Origin: a virus
Length of the DNA: 49,087 nucleotides
IMG/VR virus record: IMGVR_UViG_3300035180_001555
Location: 1-49,087 of that record
Direction: 5' to 3' (one strand)
The position numbers were made by a program, and so were the translations under genes. The notes beneath the pieces were generated by a model, which ran no database searches, had not been told where the DNA came from, and was given only the letters and a program-made list of their open reading frames with translations. Positions 5,596 to 12,282 of this stretch are shown piece by piece. Within the stretch, counting starts at the first letter, position 1. The number at the start of each line of letters is the position of its first letter.

Positions 5596-6386
5596 TAGAT
5601 GTGCAAGTCGTAAACCGAGATAAGAGTGTCTTTAGGTAGGCTTTCTAGCAACTTGTTTAGCTCGGAATTCCAGTCGTCGTGCGTCATTTCTTTTGAGACC
5701 ATTCCGAACCAGCCAACCTTACCATTCTCGTAAAAGACTCCATCCTTCAAGACAGCGAACGCGCTAATGGGTGTTGCCCGACTAGAATATGTCTTCATTG
5801 TATCACCGCTTTTCACCTCATAAAGCTCGGCGGAATACTCTTTCCCCGACTCCTTACACATTTTAAGGTACTCGCCCCACTGCATTCGCCGTAGCTTCTT
5901 CCGGGCGGCACGCATTTCTTTGAAGTCTAGCTCTCCTACCGCAAACTGGTTGCCATAGCAACCCGTTTTAGTGACAAGCCGGTTTTCGTAACGCCCACCA
6001 AGGGTGTGCCAGTCCCACTTGCCGTTTTCGTTAGTCAAATACCCGTAGCGGCCCGGCTTGTTTGGGATGGGGCGGCACTCATCCCACTCTTTCGCGAACT
6101 TTTCTAGGGATGAGTAATGGTCCTTAGGGCGCATTCTCTTGCAAGTGAAACCCTTTGGACAGTTGTAGTCTGGGGCAAATTTTCTGTCGTACTTAATGTA
6201 AATTTTGCCGTTAGGCGAAATGAAGACTTCATCTAGGGTATCGTTGAAAATGCGCGTAATTTCGTCTGTTCTGTCGACGTAAGTCAAAAGAGACTTATCG
6301 AAGTCTGGGCTACCGTCGTACTCCCTGAAAGGCTCCAGTTGAGACTCAGGGTCATCACCAACAACAATAGTACAAAAATGCGACAT
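5595..6386 (-). CDS. Conserved phage hypothetical protein (263 aa)
   Basis: Begins MSHFCTIVVGDDPESQLEPF, an opening I recognise from a widespread phage family whose members start MSHFxVxVIGDDPExQLxPF and contain a WDWxxxGGR motif. Here that appears as NGKWDWHTLGGRYENRL around residue 125. The C-terminal part contains GWFGMVSKEMTHDDW. The biochemical role of this family is not known to me. It is soluble and one of the longer genes of the leftward operon; the stop overlaps the next ATG. Confidence 0.8.
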   Translation of the reverse strand: MSHFCTIVVGDDPESQLEPFREYDGSPDFDKSLLTYVDRTDEITRIFNDTLDEVFISPNGKIYIKYDRKFAPDYNCPKGFTCKRMRPKDHYSSLEKFAKEWDECRPIPNKPGRYGYLTNENGKWDWHTLGGRYENRLVTKTGCYGNQFAVGELDFKEMRAARKKLRRMQWGEYLKMCKESGKEYSAELYEVKSGDTMKTYSSRATPISAFAVLKDGVFYENGKVGWFGMVSKEMTHDDWNSELNKLLESLPKDTLISVYDLHI

Positions 6387-6394
6387 GGCTTCCT

Positions 6395-6844
6395 TTACTC
6401 GGACGGGAATGAATCAAAAAACATATCAATCAAAACTTTCATACTGACGTAGCCTGAAATTTTCAGGCTTCTGTCTTCGGGGTCTGTGTCGCTAACTAAC
6501 AGCGTCACTTTAAAGTCCGGGCGAAGAAACTCAATATCAATCGAGTTCAGAAGCGAAGTCGTGATTTCATCAGCATCCTTAACGATAATGTCTAGCCAGA
6601 CTCTAGGTGGCTCATCTGCCCCGTACCAGACCCTTTGTCTCACGGAGACCTCAAAGTTGTAACCGGCAAGGTGCGTTTTGAGTACATTTACAACAGTGGG
6701 GGTGACATGAGTCTCATCAATAAAAACTACTGCGGGATGGTCCACGCTTTCATCTTGCTTAATGTTCACGGTTTCCAAGTGTTTATTCGAGTGGTTCTTC
6801 AAAGTGACAGCCAAGCATTCGTCTCTCTTCTCCGAAGTCGTCAA
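6395..6844 (-). CDS. Hypothetical protein (up to 149 aa)
   Basis: The first in-frame start, 6844, gives MTTSEKRDECLAV and a 62-base overlap with the upstream gene, more than usual here. TTG or GTG codons near 6783-6765 would reduce the overlap but lack a convincing ribosome site. The body is beta/alpha mixed (AVVFIDETHVTPTVVNVLK, RVWLDIIVKDADE, KVTLLVSDTDPEDRS). No family recognised. It ends 8 bases before the next gene. Confidence 0.65.
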   Translation of the reverse strand: MTTSEKRDECLAVTLKNHSNKHLETVNIKQDESVDHPAVVFIDETHVTPTVVNVLKTHLAGYNFEVSVRQRVWYGADEPPRVWLDIIVKDADEITTSLLNSIDIEFLRPDFKVTLLVSDTDPEDRSLKISGYVSMKVLIDMFFDSFPSE

Positions 6845-6989
6845 TTACACTAAGTTCAAGAGAATGCCAAGGAATTTTTAAGTTTCCAACACAAACAACT
6901 TCATACGACTTGCCTAAAGTAAACCCTTCACCCGGCCGAATAAATTCTCCCCAACGAATGTTTTCGTGAGTAACATAAGTGAGTTTCAT
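6783..6989 (-). CDS. Hypothetical small beta-rich protein (68 aa)
   Basis: Begins MKLTYVTHENIRWGEFIRPG. Alternating hydrophobic residues and turns (GFTLGKSYEVVCVGN, LELSVIDDFGEERRM) suggest a compact beta-barrel, like many small phage proteins of the SH3/KOW-like type, but no family is assigned. The ATG follows the stop of the upstream gene by 5 bases. The 3' end overlaps the downstream reading frame. Confidence 0.65.
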   Translation of the reverse strand: MKLTYVTHENIRWGEFIRPGEGFTLGKSYEVVCVGNLKIPWHSLELSVIDDFGEERRMLGCHFEEPLE

Positions 6990-6994
6990 GGAAA

Positions 6995-7231
6995 TTACAG
7001 GTTTACCTCAGCGTTAATGGTAAATTGATGGATTTCGTAGTTTACGCCATCTGAAGCGTAACCGCAAGTCAAACCGTTGCGGTCACGCCAATTAATGTCG
7101 TATTTCTTGTTGGTAAGCAAGTGGTTGTATGTCGCGGCTTCAATAGCTTCGGCAAGAGAGTTGTGCGCAGACTTAACGACCTGAATACTGAAGCCACGAG
7201 TAAGGATAAAAACTGTAAGGGGAATGTTCAC
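6995..7231 (-). CDS. Hypothetical protein (78 aa), GTG start
   Basis: GTG 7231 is chosen because AAAGGAC lies five bases upstream and no ATG fits. Product begins MNIPLTVFILTRGFSIQVVKSAH and is a mixed alpha/beta small protein with a conserved-looking C-terminal strand pair (YEIHQFTINAEVNL). No family recognised. The gap before it (7232-7322) holds a TAATCT on the plus strand that faces no rightward gene, and no supportable gene. Confidence 0.65.
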   Translation of the reverse strand: MNIPLTVFILTRGFSIQVVKSAHNSLAEAIEAATYNHLLTNKKYDINWRDRNGLTCGYASDGVNYEIHQFTINAEVNL

Positions 7232-7322
7232 AGGAAGTCCTTTGGGTTAATAAAGTGTATAGTCTACTAATCTGCACAGGATGAACCGAGTTTGTCGGGC
7301 ATGTGTCCAGTAAAAGAAATAA

Positions 7323-7523
7323 TCATTTCATCAAAAACTTGATTAAAGCGTGGAACTCATCGGCGGCGGCTGAGAGTTTTGCGTCAGGAGTAAAACTGTT
7401 TCCGTAGCCATTGGCTGAATTTGCACCATAAAAAAATCCGGCGTCCATGAGGCCGCTGGTAATTTCTTCTACGATTTCCTGTACGTACCAGTCAGGTAAT
7501 CGGTCGCTGATTTTAATTTTCAT
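7323..7523 (-). CDS. Hypothetical protein (66 aa)
   Basis: Begins MKIKISDRLPDWYVQEIVEEITSGLM. A helical start followed by a Gly/Asn/Ser-rich loop (YGANSANGYGNSF) and a C-terminal helix. No family recognised. Its ATG overlaps the end of the dNMP kinase gene, so it is probably co-translated with it. Confidence 0.65.
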   Translation of the reverse strand: MKIKISDRLPDWYVQEIVEEITSGLMDAGFFYGANSANGYGNSFTPDAKLSAAADEFHALIKFLMK

Positions 7524-8232
7524 TGAGCACGCTATTAACCACGTAGTTTAAGTCTACTTCGAGGGCCCTTTTGCGGTCATTGACAACCACGTAGTCAATC
7601 CATCTAGAGTCAAAGTCTTGTGCTTCCGAAATGTGGGTTGTCTTCTCGTTTGCCGTCAAGGGGTTCACAATGTGAACGACATAGGCTCCAGCGGCCTTTG
7701 AAAGTCGAAGCTCGTTTTCGAACCTTCCATCGGTGATGATTGCAACGTCATTGCGAAAACTTATTGCGCGGTCAGCGTTTTTGAGGGCGGCGTTGGCCAA
7801 CACGTCATTGCCCAAAAAGCGCCGACAAAAACCTGTGCCAAACTCCTGAAGGAACCATCGTGTCGTAATGGGTTCCTCGCTTTTGAGCTTAGATTCGAAT
7901 TCGTCCATCCACGCTAAAAAGGCCTCCAGCGGAGTGGCCGTAAGACAAACCCCTGAATACGTCTCAAGCCCAGTCAACGCAGCCGCCCTTGAAAAGCCTG
8001 CGATGGTGTCTTTCTCGTACCTGCTCAAGGTGTAGTTTCTGTATTGAGAAGGGCCGAACAAGAGGCCACGAGGAAAACCAAGACTTGCGGCAAATTCCTT
8101 AAGAGGGAAAGCGAAACTCGTCTTGGTAACTTTAGACGTTTTATCGCTCTCGACGAGCTTCTCAATCAGCCTATCAGCAAAATAATCCTTGCCGCTACCG
8201 GCTTTTCCCGCAAGTACAATTAGATTCTTCAT
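7513..8232 (-). CDS. Deoxynucleoside monophosphate kinase (T4 gp1-like)
   Basis: 239 residues, close to the 241 of T4 gene 1 product. It begins MKNLIVLAGKAGSGKDYFAD with a Walker A P-loop (GKAGSGKD, residues 9-16). The middle has the LQEFGTGFCRRFLG region and DVAIITDGRFENEL, the latter typical of the nucleotide-binding core in this family, in which phage dNMP kinases phosphorylate dTMP, dGMP and modified dCMP to diphosphates for phage DNA synthesis. AAGGAAAACG precedes the ATG. The start overlaps the preceding gene by 38 bases, but the P-loop fixes the reading frame. Cytoplasmic. Confidence 0.85.
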   Translation of the reverse strand: MKNLIVLAGKAGSGKDYFADRLIEKLVESDKTSKVTKTSFAFPLKEFAASLGFPRGLLFGPSQYRNYTLSRYEKDTIAGFSRAAALTGLETYSGVCLTATPLEAFLAWMDEFESKLKSEEPITTRWFLQEFGTGFCRRFLGNDVLANAALKNADRAISFRNDVAIITDGRFENELRLSKAAGAYVVHIVNPLTANEKTTHISEAQDFDSRWIDYVVVNDRKRALEVDLNYVVNSVLNEN

Positions 8233-8422
8233 CGTTTTCCTTTTTAATTCGCTGCTCTTCTTCTACGGCCCAGTTATACACGGCAAGCACGAAATCAGCA
8301 GCGCGAAAGGTAAGTGCTGCTTCAGGGTGAGCCTTTTCTATAGTCTCCGCAATCGAGTTCAATCGAACTACCACTCGATTCACAGCCAGTTGGCGCCGAA
8401 TTTGCCAGTCTAGTTCACTCAT
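8195..8422 (-). CDS. Hypothetical helical protein (75 aa)
   Basis: From ATG 8422 (MSELDWQIRRQLAVNRVVVRL), which overlaps the upstream stop (ATGAGTGA). Long helices with charged ends, then a short C-terminal CTCG motif. No family recognised. The last 38 bases are shared with the start of the dNMP kinase gene, whose ribosome site (AAGGAAAACG) lies inside this coding region. Confidence 0.65.
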   Translation of the reverse strand: MSELDWQIRRQLAVNRVVVRLNSIAETIEKAHPEAALTFRAADFVLAVYNWAVEEEQRIKKENDEESNCTCGKSR

Positions 8423-8837
8423 TCGCAAGTCCAATTAAGTGGTTACGTACAGCCTTCATTTCCGAGTTTCGATTTAATGAGTCGACAAAAACGCGTGCTT
8501 CATTATGAGGGTACTTAAAATGGTGGGCGTTGTCTTTAATGTATTGGCGCGCGGCTTTTTCTGTAAAGAAAACGGTAACAAACCGCCAACAATCGTTGTA
8601 AAAAGTTCTAGTCCAGAAGTCAGGCTCAGTAAAGTCAGACGTGTAATCGTCTTCGAGTTTTTCAGACACTTCGACGGAAGCTTCATAACCATCCGAATCA
8701 ATCCAAACTGGACCCTCACCGCAATTTTCATCAAAACCGTAAAGCCTTTCCTTTTGCTCTACGAGAAAAATTGGGTTGGCCGTACACTGGTTGTCTTGCA
8801 GCGCGATTTGCTGGCCGATTTCTTTAATTTCATACAC
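8415..8837 (-). CDS. Conserved phage hypothetical protein (140 aa), Ead/Ea22-like C-terminal region
   Basis: Begins MYEIKEIGQQIALQDNQCTANP. The C-terminal half contains RFVTVFFTEKAARQYI, NAHHFKYPHNEARVFVDS and LNRNSEMKAVRNHL, a pattern I recognise from a widespread family of phage proteins (Ead/Ea22-related segments), where similar phrases follow an N-terminal variable part. Biochemical function is unknown. Soluble, acidic. Overlaps the next gene downstream by 8 bases and the upstream gene by 8 bases. Confidence 0.75.
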   Translation of the reverse strand: MYEIKEIGQQIALQDNQCTANPIFLVEQKERLYGFDENCGEGPVWIDSDGYEASVEVSEKLEDDYTSDFTEPDFWTRTFYNDCWRFVTVFFTEKAARQYIKDNAHHFKYPHNEARVFVDSLNRNSEMKAVRNHLIGLANE

Positions 8838-9108
8838 TTACTTTTCCTCGGGTTTCTGACTTCAGTGAAACATCAAACTCAAGCCCGAGAGCGCACGCAA
8901 GCTTGCCAAGCAAAAGAAGAGAGACTTTCCGCTCATCTTGGTCACGCAGCAGCAAGTCAAGTTGTTCTTTCTTAATGCCGCACTCCCTAGCAAGCCTTCC
9001 GACCGTCCAGCCATTATCTTTTATTGCACGAAAAAGGAGGTCTTGAATTTTGTACTGTAAATAGTACCCGGCGAGAAGCTGCTTGTCTTTCTTGGTCACG
9101 CGTTTCAT
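8830..9108 (-). CDS. XRE-family helix-turn-helix protein
   Basis: 92 residues with a central HTH: NGWTVGRLARECGIKKEQLD (residues about 32-51) followed by LLLLGKLACALGLEFDVSL, the helix-turn-helix plus supporting helices of the XRE/Cro type. Such proteins bind operator DNA as dimers and act as repressors or antitoxins. No toxin-like partner is evident beside it; neighbours are small unknown proteins. A regulatory role in this operon or in the early/late switch is possible but inferred. The ATG lies 1 base after the upstream gene's stop. Confidence 0.8.
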   Translation of the reverse strand: MKRVTKKDKQLLAGYYLQYKIQDLLFRAIKDNGWTVGRLARECGIKKEQLDLLLRDQDERKVSLLLLGKLACALGLEFDVSLKSETRGKVSV

Positions 9109-9109
9109 T

Positions 9110-9334
9110 TTAGCTCGCGTCGTTGGCAGTCAGCTTGCCCGGCAAATAAACGTTGATTTGAGAACGGACACCCTTGATTCGGTCGATTTCGTCAAGTGTC
9201 GCCTCGACAAGGTGCCAAGGGATAACGTCCATCTTGCGTAAATTTTCAATCACTTTATGCTGACTGAACAGATAAGTGTCGATGGCACGTGTAAGAGCCC
9301 TAAGTGAGTCGATAGTTAGGTCGGCAGTATTCAT
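9110..9334 (-). CDS. Hypothetical helical protein (74 aa)
   Basis: Begins MNTADLTIDSLRALTRAIDTYLF. Nearly all helical, with a proline-containing break (MDVIPWHLVEATLDEID). No motif recognised. Overlaps the upstream gene by 4 bases and sits directly before the HTH gene. Confidence 0.65.
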   Translation of the reverse strand: MNTADLTIDSLRALTRAIDTYLFSQHKVIENLRKMDVIPWHLVEATLDEIDRIKGVRSQINVYLPGKLTANDAS

Positions 9335-9570
9335 AAGATTCCCTTTCGGCGGATTTTCTTGAGCTTCTTCTTTTCGCGGATTTCGGCCTTGGTCACGTTG
9401 TAAAGAATGATTCTTGCTACATCTTCAAGGCGCATTTCGTAGGTGCGGTGTCGGTTTTTGGGTCTGACCGAAATCAGGTTTGAATCCCGGTCAATGGTAA
9501 CGAGGGCCTCGTTTTTGCCATCAAAGCCCCCGTACTGGTATGAAACAATTTTAAAGTGCGATTGGTTCAC
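9331..9570 (-). CDS. Hypothetical basic protein (79 aa)
   Basis: Begins MNQSHFKIVSYQYGGFDGKNEAL. A beta-rich N-terminal part (ALVTIDRDSNLISVRPKN) is followed by a helix and a very basic tail (REKKKLKKIRRKGIL), suggesting nucleic-acid binding. No family recognised. Overlaps neighbours by 4 bases on each side, so it is translationally coupled. Confidence 0.65.
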   Translation of the reverse strand: MNQSHFKIVSYQYGGFDGKNEALVTIDRDSNLISVRPKNRHRTYEMRLEDVARIILYNVTKAEIREKKKLKKIRRKGIL

Positions 9571-9812
9571 TTACGCCAGCTTTCCAGCGTAGCAATTCTG
9601 TTAAGAAGCTCGCTAACGGTCTTATTGAGGGCCTCGATTTCACGCTCTTGGGCCTCGATTCGAGTCTCAAGCTCGGCGTCGAACCTAAAGGCGGCATCGG
9701 CACTTTCAAGTGAGCAAACCCTAAATTCGAGGTCGCGCACGTCTTGCGTTGTATCGCCCAAATCGCTCTCAAGTCTAGAAACATCGAAACACAACTCGTC
9801 AAATTCAGTCAT
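9567..9812 (-). CDS. Coiled-coil protein (81 aa)
   Basis: Begins MTEFDELCFDVSRLESDLGD and shows heptad-like spacing over nearly the whole length (VRDLEFRVCSLESAD, LETRIEAQEREIEALNKTV, LLNRIATLESW). Probably an oligomerising helical bundle or trimeric coiled coil. The ATG overlaps the ancestral stop of the upstream cREC gene (CTATGAC), and AAGGAGAATCT precedes it. Role unknown. Confidence 0.75.
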   Translation of the reverse strand: MTEFDELCFDVSRLESDLGDTTQDVRDLEFRVCSLESADAAFRFDAELETRIEAQEREIEALNKTVSELLNRIATLESWRK

Positions 9813-10074
9813 AGATTCTCCTTAAGCCAAGTGAACCAACCGGCTGCCCGATTGGGTGTGTAACTCTCTTCCACCACTCGAAACCCCAGCGGTCTCGTTT
9901 CCTTCGTTGTCGTAAGAGCCACTGCCGTCCACGTCATTCAGGTCGTGGTCAAGGAAGACGGCATCATACACGTTTCCGCTCAGCTTGGCAATAGCTTCGT
10001 GAGCGGCGTACACTTGGTCTCGCTCGACCCACGACAGGATAAGTGGTAGTGTGGACAGCAGGGGTAGTCTTCAT
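9809..10074 (-). pseudogene. Broken cyclic-phosphate receiver (cREC) domain gene, first gene of the leftward operon
   Basis: One frame (9822-10013 and upstream) contains VYAAHEAIAKLSGNVYDAVF followed by LDHDLND, the phosphoacceptor region of the cREC receiver-like family found in phages. After NEGNE the frame goes wrong (ending RLVHLA). A shift into the next frame near 9885 gives RVVEESYTPNRAAGWFTWLKE and ends at TGA 9809-9811, overlapping the next gene's ATG as expected for an intact operon. The N-terminus is also out of frame with the ATG at 10074, which has an excellent promoter, and the VxRWL helix normally after DLND is missing. At least two frameshifts and a small deletion are needed to explain this, so I call it a pseudogene. 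Confidence 0.7.
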
Positions 10075-10081
10075 TATCCGA

Positions 10082-10111
10082 ATAGTACATTAATCCGCTA
10101 TAGATTGTCAA
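10082..10111 (-). promoter_or_regulatory. Strong leftward promoter, leaderless geometry
   Basis: On the minus strand TTGACA (10106-10111), 18-base spacer, TACTAT (10082-10087), then 7 bases to ATG 10074. Perfect -35 box. It should drive the whole leftward operon down to 2089. Its -35 box lies 4 bases from the rightward TAATCT box at 10116-10121, so the two promoters are back to back and may exclude each other. Confidence 0.75.
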
Positions 10112-10115
10112 GGTG

Positions 10116-10121
10116 TAATCT
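10116..10121 (+). promoter_or_regulatory. TAATCT late box, 7 nt before ATG 10129
   Basis: GTAATCT followed by 7 bases and ATG, with no Shine-Dalgarno. This is the first of twelve such boxes in front of rightward genes; see the finding on this motif. Confidence 0.65.
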
Positions 10122-10128
10122 TAAAAAC

Positions 10129-11343
10129 ATGATTTGGACCTATGTTTCTTACAAAATCGACCGCCTGCCGATTGACCCCCAGTACAATGACACGGCTGAA
10201 GATATTCGCAAGCAGTATCAGGCTTTAGACGGTGCGAGGGAGATTTGGCGCCAATGGGCCTCAGCGAGCGGTGGCGAGGTCGTAAATGCTGTGGGTGACG
10301 AGGGCAGGGTGCGCATTCCAGCGGAGCGCCTAGAGGACTTACCGGCCATCAAGGAGCGTTTTGAGGGGGCGGTAGGTGGGCCTTGCTCGATTGGGATTGG
10401 TACTCGAATTTCTGAGGCAGACCAAGCCCTTAAAGCAAGTCAACAAATCGGTGGCGATAAGATTCTTTTATACGGCCCCGAAGTGCAAGATATCCTTTCT
10501 ACTAAGGAGGAGTCATTTATTGCCAAGGCTCAGCCAGATGCAACCCCCTTGCAGGGAGGTGGCGCAGTGCCGCCTACCGAACAGCAAGCTGAACCCGGCC
10601 CCGAAGAGGCCCCACCAGCCGCTCAAATGGCCAACAATCAGGCTGAAAGCCTAGCTCCGGCCGCCAGTGACCCTCATTCTATCTTCGCTCAAATGGCAGA
10701 CCAACAAGGTCAGCAGGACCAGCAAGAAAAAGACCAAAAAGAAGCCTCTGACAAGGCGAGTCAGAACAAGGGCGACCTTCGTCAGCAGACCATTAAGATT
10801 TTGTCGACTCTCAAGGAGCGCTCACAAGAACTTGAGGCACTACAGCAGCAGGACCCTGACCTTTACGCCTCGATTAACGGTCTAGTCAAGGTCCTGATTC
10901 AGGGTGCTCGTCAAATTTTCGGTCAAGAAGGCCAAAAAACAGACAATATTCAAAAGTCGGAAAATCTATACAAGGAAGCTCCTCCGGGTTTCAGCGAAGA
11001 GGTCATGAAAGAACTCAAGGCTAAGCACGGTGTAGAGACTGCCTTCAAAATTGCTTGGGCAGCACACAACAAACACAAAGAGGAGAGCGAAGCAAGCGCC
11101 AACGAAGCCCCCCCAGTGGAAAAAGAGTTGGATAAAGCTGCTTTGGAGGCTGGCAAGACTGGTCGTCATAACGTGATTCTCCCCGTAGGTGCTGTAAAGG
11201 ATTCTTCAGCAAGTGGAACCCATGACGCAGGAAAAATTAAGGTCGAGGAAGAAGGCAAGACAAAGTGGCGCTCTGTGCGAGCGGGCATGGTAATGTCTCA
11301 GTCTGGTTCTCCAATCTCCAGTCGTAACGCTGGCGGAAAGTAA
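10129..11343 (+). CDS. Virion-region protein with GGDEF-like nucleotide-cyclase fold (404 aa)
   Basis: Residues about 1-125 look like a degenerate GGDEF/mCpol palm domain. A first strand carries YKIDRLP, the catalytic-loop position has VNAVGDEGRV (GDEG where diguanylate cyclases have GGDEF), and the end shows SIGIGTRISEADQALKASQQ followed by GGDKILLY, typical of the C-terminal half of that fold. A long Gln/Pro/Ala-rich linker follows, then a helical part (FSEEVMKELKAKHG, FKIAWAAHNKHK) and a C-terminal module ending KWRSVRAGMVMSQSG and SSRNAGGK. Whether it makes or senses a nucleotide is unknown. It is the first gene of a rightward pair. ATG 10129 is chosen for the TAATCT-7nt spacing and the conserved start; an upstream in-frame start at 10051 lies in the promoter region. 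Confidence 0.75.
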   Translation: MIWTYVSYKIDRLPIDPQYNDTAEDIRKQYQALDGAREIWRQWASASGGEVVNAVGDEGRVRIPAERLEDLPAIKERFEGAVGGPCSIGIGTRISEADQALKASQQIGGDKILLYGPEVQDILSTKEESFIAKAQPDATPLQGGGAVPPTEQQAEPGPEEAPPAAQMANNQAESLAPAASDPHSIFAQMADQQGQQDQQEKDQKEASDKASQNKGDLRQQTIKILSTLKERSQELEALQQQDPDLYASINGLVKVLIQGARQIFGQEGQKTDNIQKSENLYKEAPPGFSEEVMKELKAKHGVETAFKIAWAAHNKHKEESEASANEAPPVEKELDKAALEAGKTGRHNVILPVGAVKDSSASGTHDAGKIKVEEEGKTKWRSVRAGMVMSQSGSPISSRNAGGK

Positions 11344-12167
11344 TGATTCACCTCAACTTCGATGTATCGCCTCTTCTTACCATGAAGGATGCTCTACGTC
11401 CACAAGTAGAAAAAGCACTACAAGCGGCTGCTCGTGACCTAGCAGTCCAGACACACGCCCATATTACCGAACAAGTACAGGAAAAACTTCACTCTACACG
11501 AGACAAATACCTAGAACACCTAAAGGTATCAGAGGTTTCCAAAGATACGTGGATTATTACCCTCGACCAGAAGGCGATGTGGATAGAGGCTGGGATGGAC
11601 GAGCACGAAATGCTAGATGACCTTCTAAGTTCTCCTAAGGCGAAAACGGCAAAGGATGGCTCAAAGTATTTAGTAGTTCCGTTCGAACACAAAAAGGGCC
11701 CTACCCAGCAGACCCCTGCTCAAAACGACTTGACTGCAACTGTTAAGAAAGAGCTATCTAAGCGCAAAATCCCTTACGGCAAAATCGAAACTGACCCTGC
11801 TGGCAATCCCAAGACCGGCCTTCTACACTCTTTGGACATTATGAAGCTACCAATTAAAAATGTAGAAGGCCCGGGCATGGGTAAGGGTCCGCTTGGGCAA
11901 GTTCGCCAAGGGCCTACCGGAATTCCTTACTTACAGGGAATCCGAATTTACCAGAACGATATTAAGAAGAAAGACGGTAGTTCGGGTGTTAAGCGCAGTA
12001 TTATGACTTTTCGTGTCGCGAGTTCCAAGCACAAGGGAACCGGCCGGTGGGTGCATCCTGGCCTGCAAGCCCGCAATTTCTTTGAGGAAGCTGCCCAGTG
12101 GGCTATTGAGCAGTGGTTCTCTACTATTGCCCCCCAGCTTATCGAGAATGCTTTGCAGGCTTTTTGA
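11343..12167 (+). CDS. Putative head-tail or tail-completion protein (274 aa)
   Basis: Begins MIHLNFDVSPLLTMKDALRP with a start-stop overlap (TAATG) with the gene before it. The pattern of an N-terminal helix (VEKALQAAARDLAVQTHAHI), then WIEAGMDEHEMLDDLLSS, and near the end SIMTFRVASSKHKGTGRWVH followed by PGLQARNFFEEA resembles HK97 gp10-like / tail-completion families, in which a GxWxHPG-type motif precedes a C-terminal helix. I infer a connector role but cannot exclude another structural function. The region 12168-12282 after it contains no gene and no clear terminator. Confidence 0.55.
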   Translation: MIHLNFDVSPLLTMKDALRPQVEKALQAAARDLAVQTHAHITEQVQEKLHSTRDKYLEHLKVSEVSKDTWIITLDQKAMWIEAGMDEHEMLDDLLSSPKAKTAKDGSKYLVVPFEHKKGPTQQTPAQNDLTATVKKELSKRKIPYGKIETDPAGNPKTGLLHSLDIMKLPIKNVEGPGMGKGPLGQVRQGPTGIPYLQGIRIYQNDIKKKDGSSGVKRSIMTFRVASSKHKGTGRWVHPGLQARNFFEEAAQWAIEQWFSTIAPQLIENALQAF

Positions 12168-12282
12168 GCTTATATTTGCGGGCTTTGGCTCGACACTCTT
12201 GACAGTCAATCGTTACCCTTGAGAGGGCTTCCACCCGTCGAATTTTCATCAAATGTAACAAGAATAAAGTTCGCTGTAAATT

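Noticed and set aside
7232-7322. TAATCT at about 7255 on the plus strand in a gap of the leftward operon
   Set aside because: No rightward gene follows it; likely a chance occurrence. The same applies to 27844-27849, which overlaps the ribosome site of RtcB on the other strand.
12168-12282. Possible terminator between the 11343 gene and PhoH
   Set aside because: Short inverted repeats exist (for example GCTGT...ACAGC near 12270-12288), but none has a stem above 5 bp and none is followed by a T-run.
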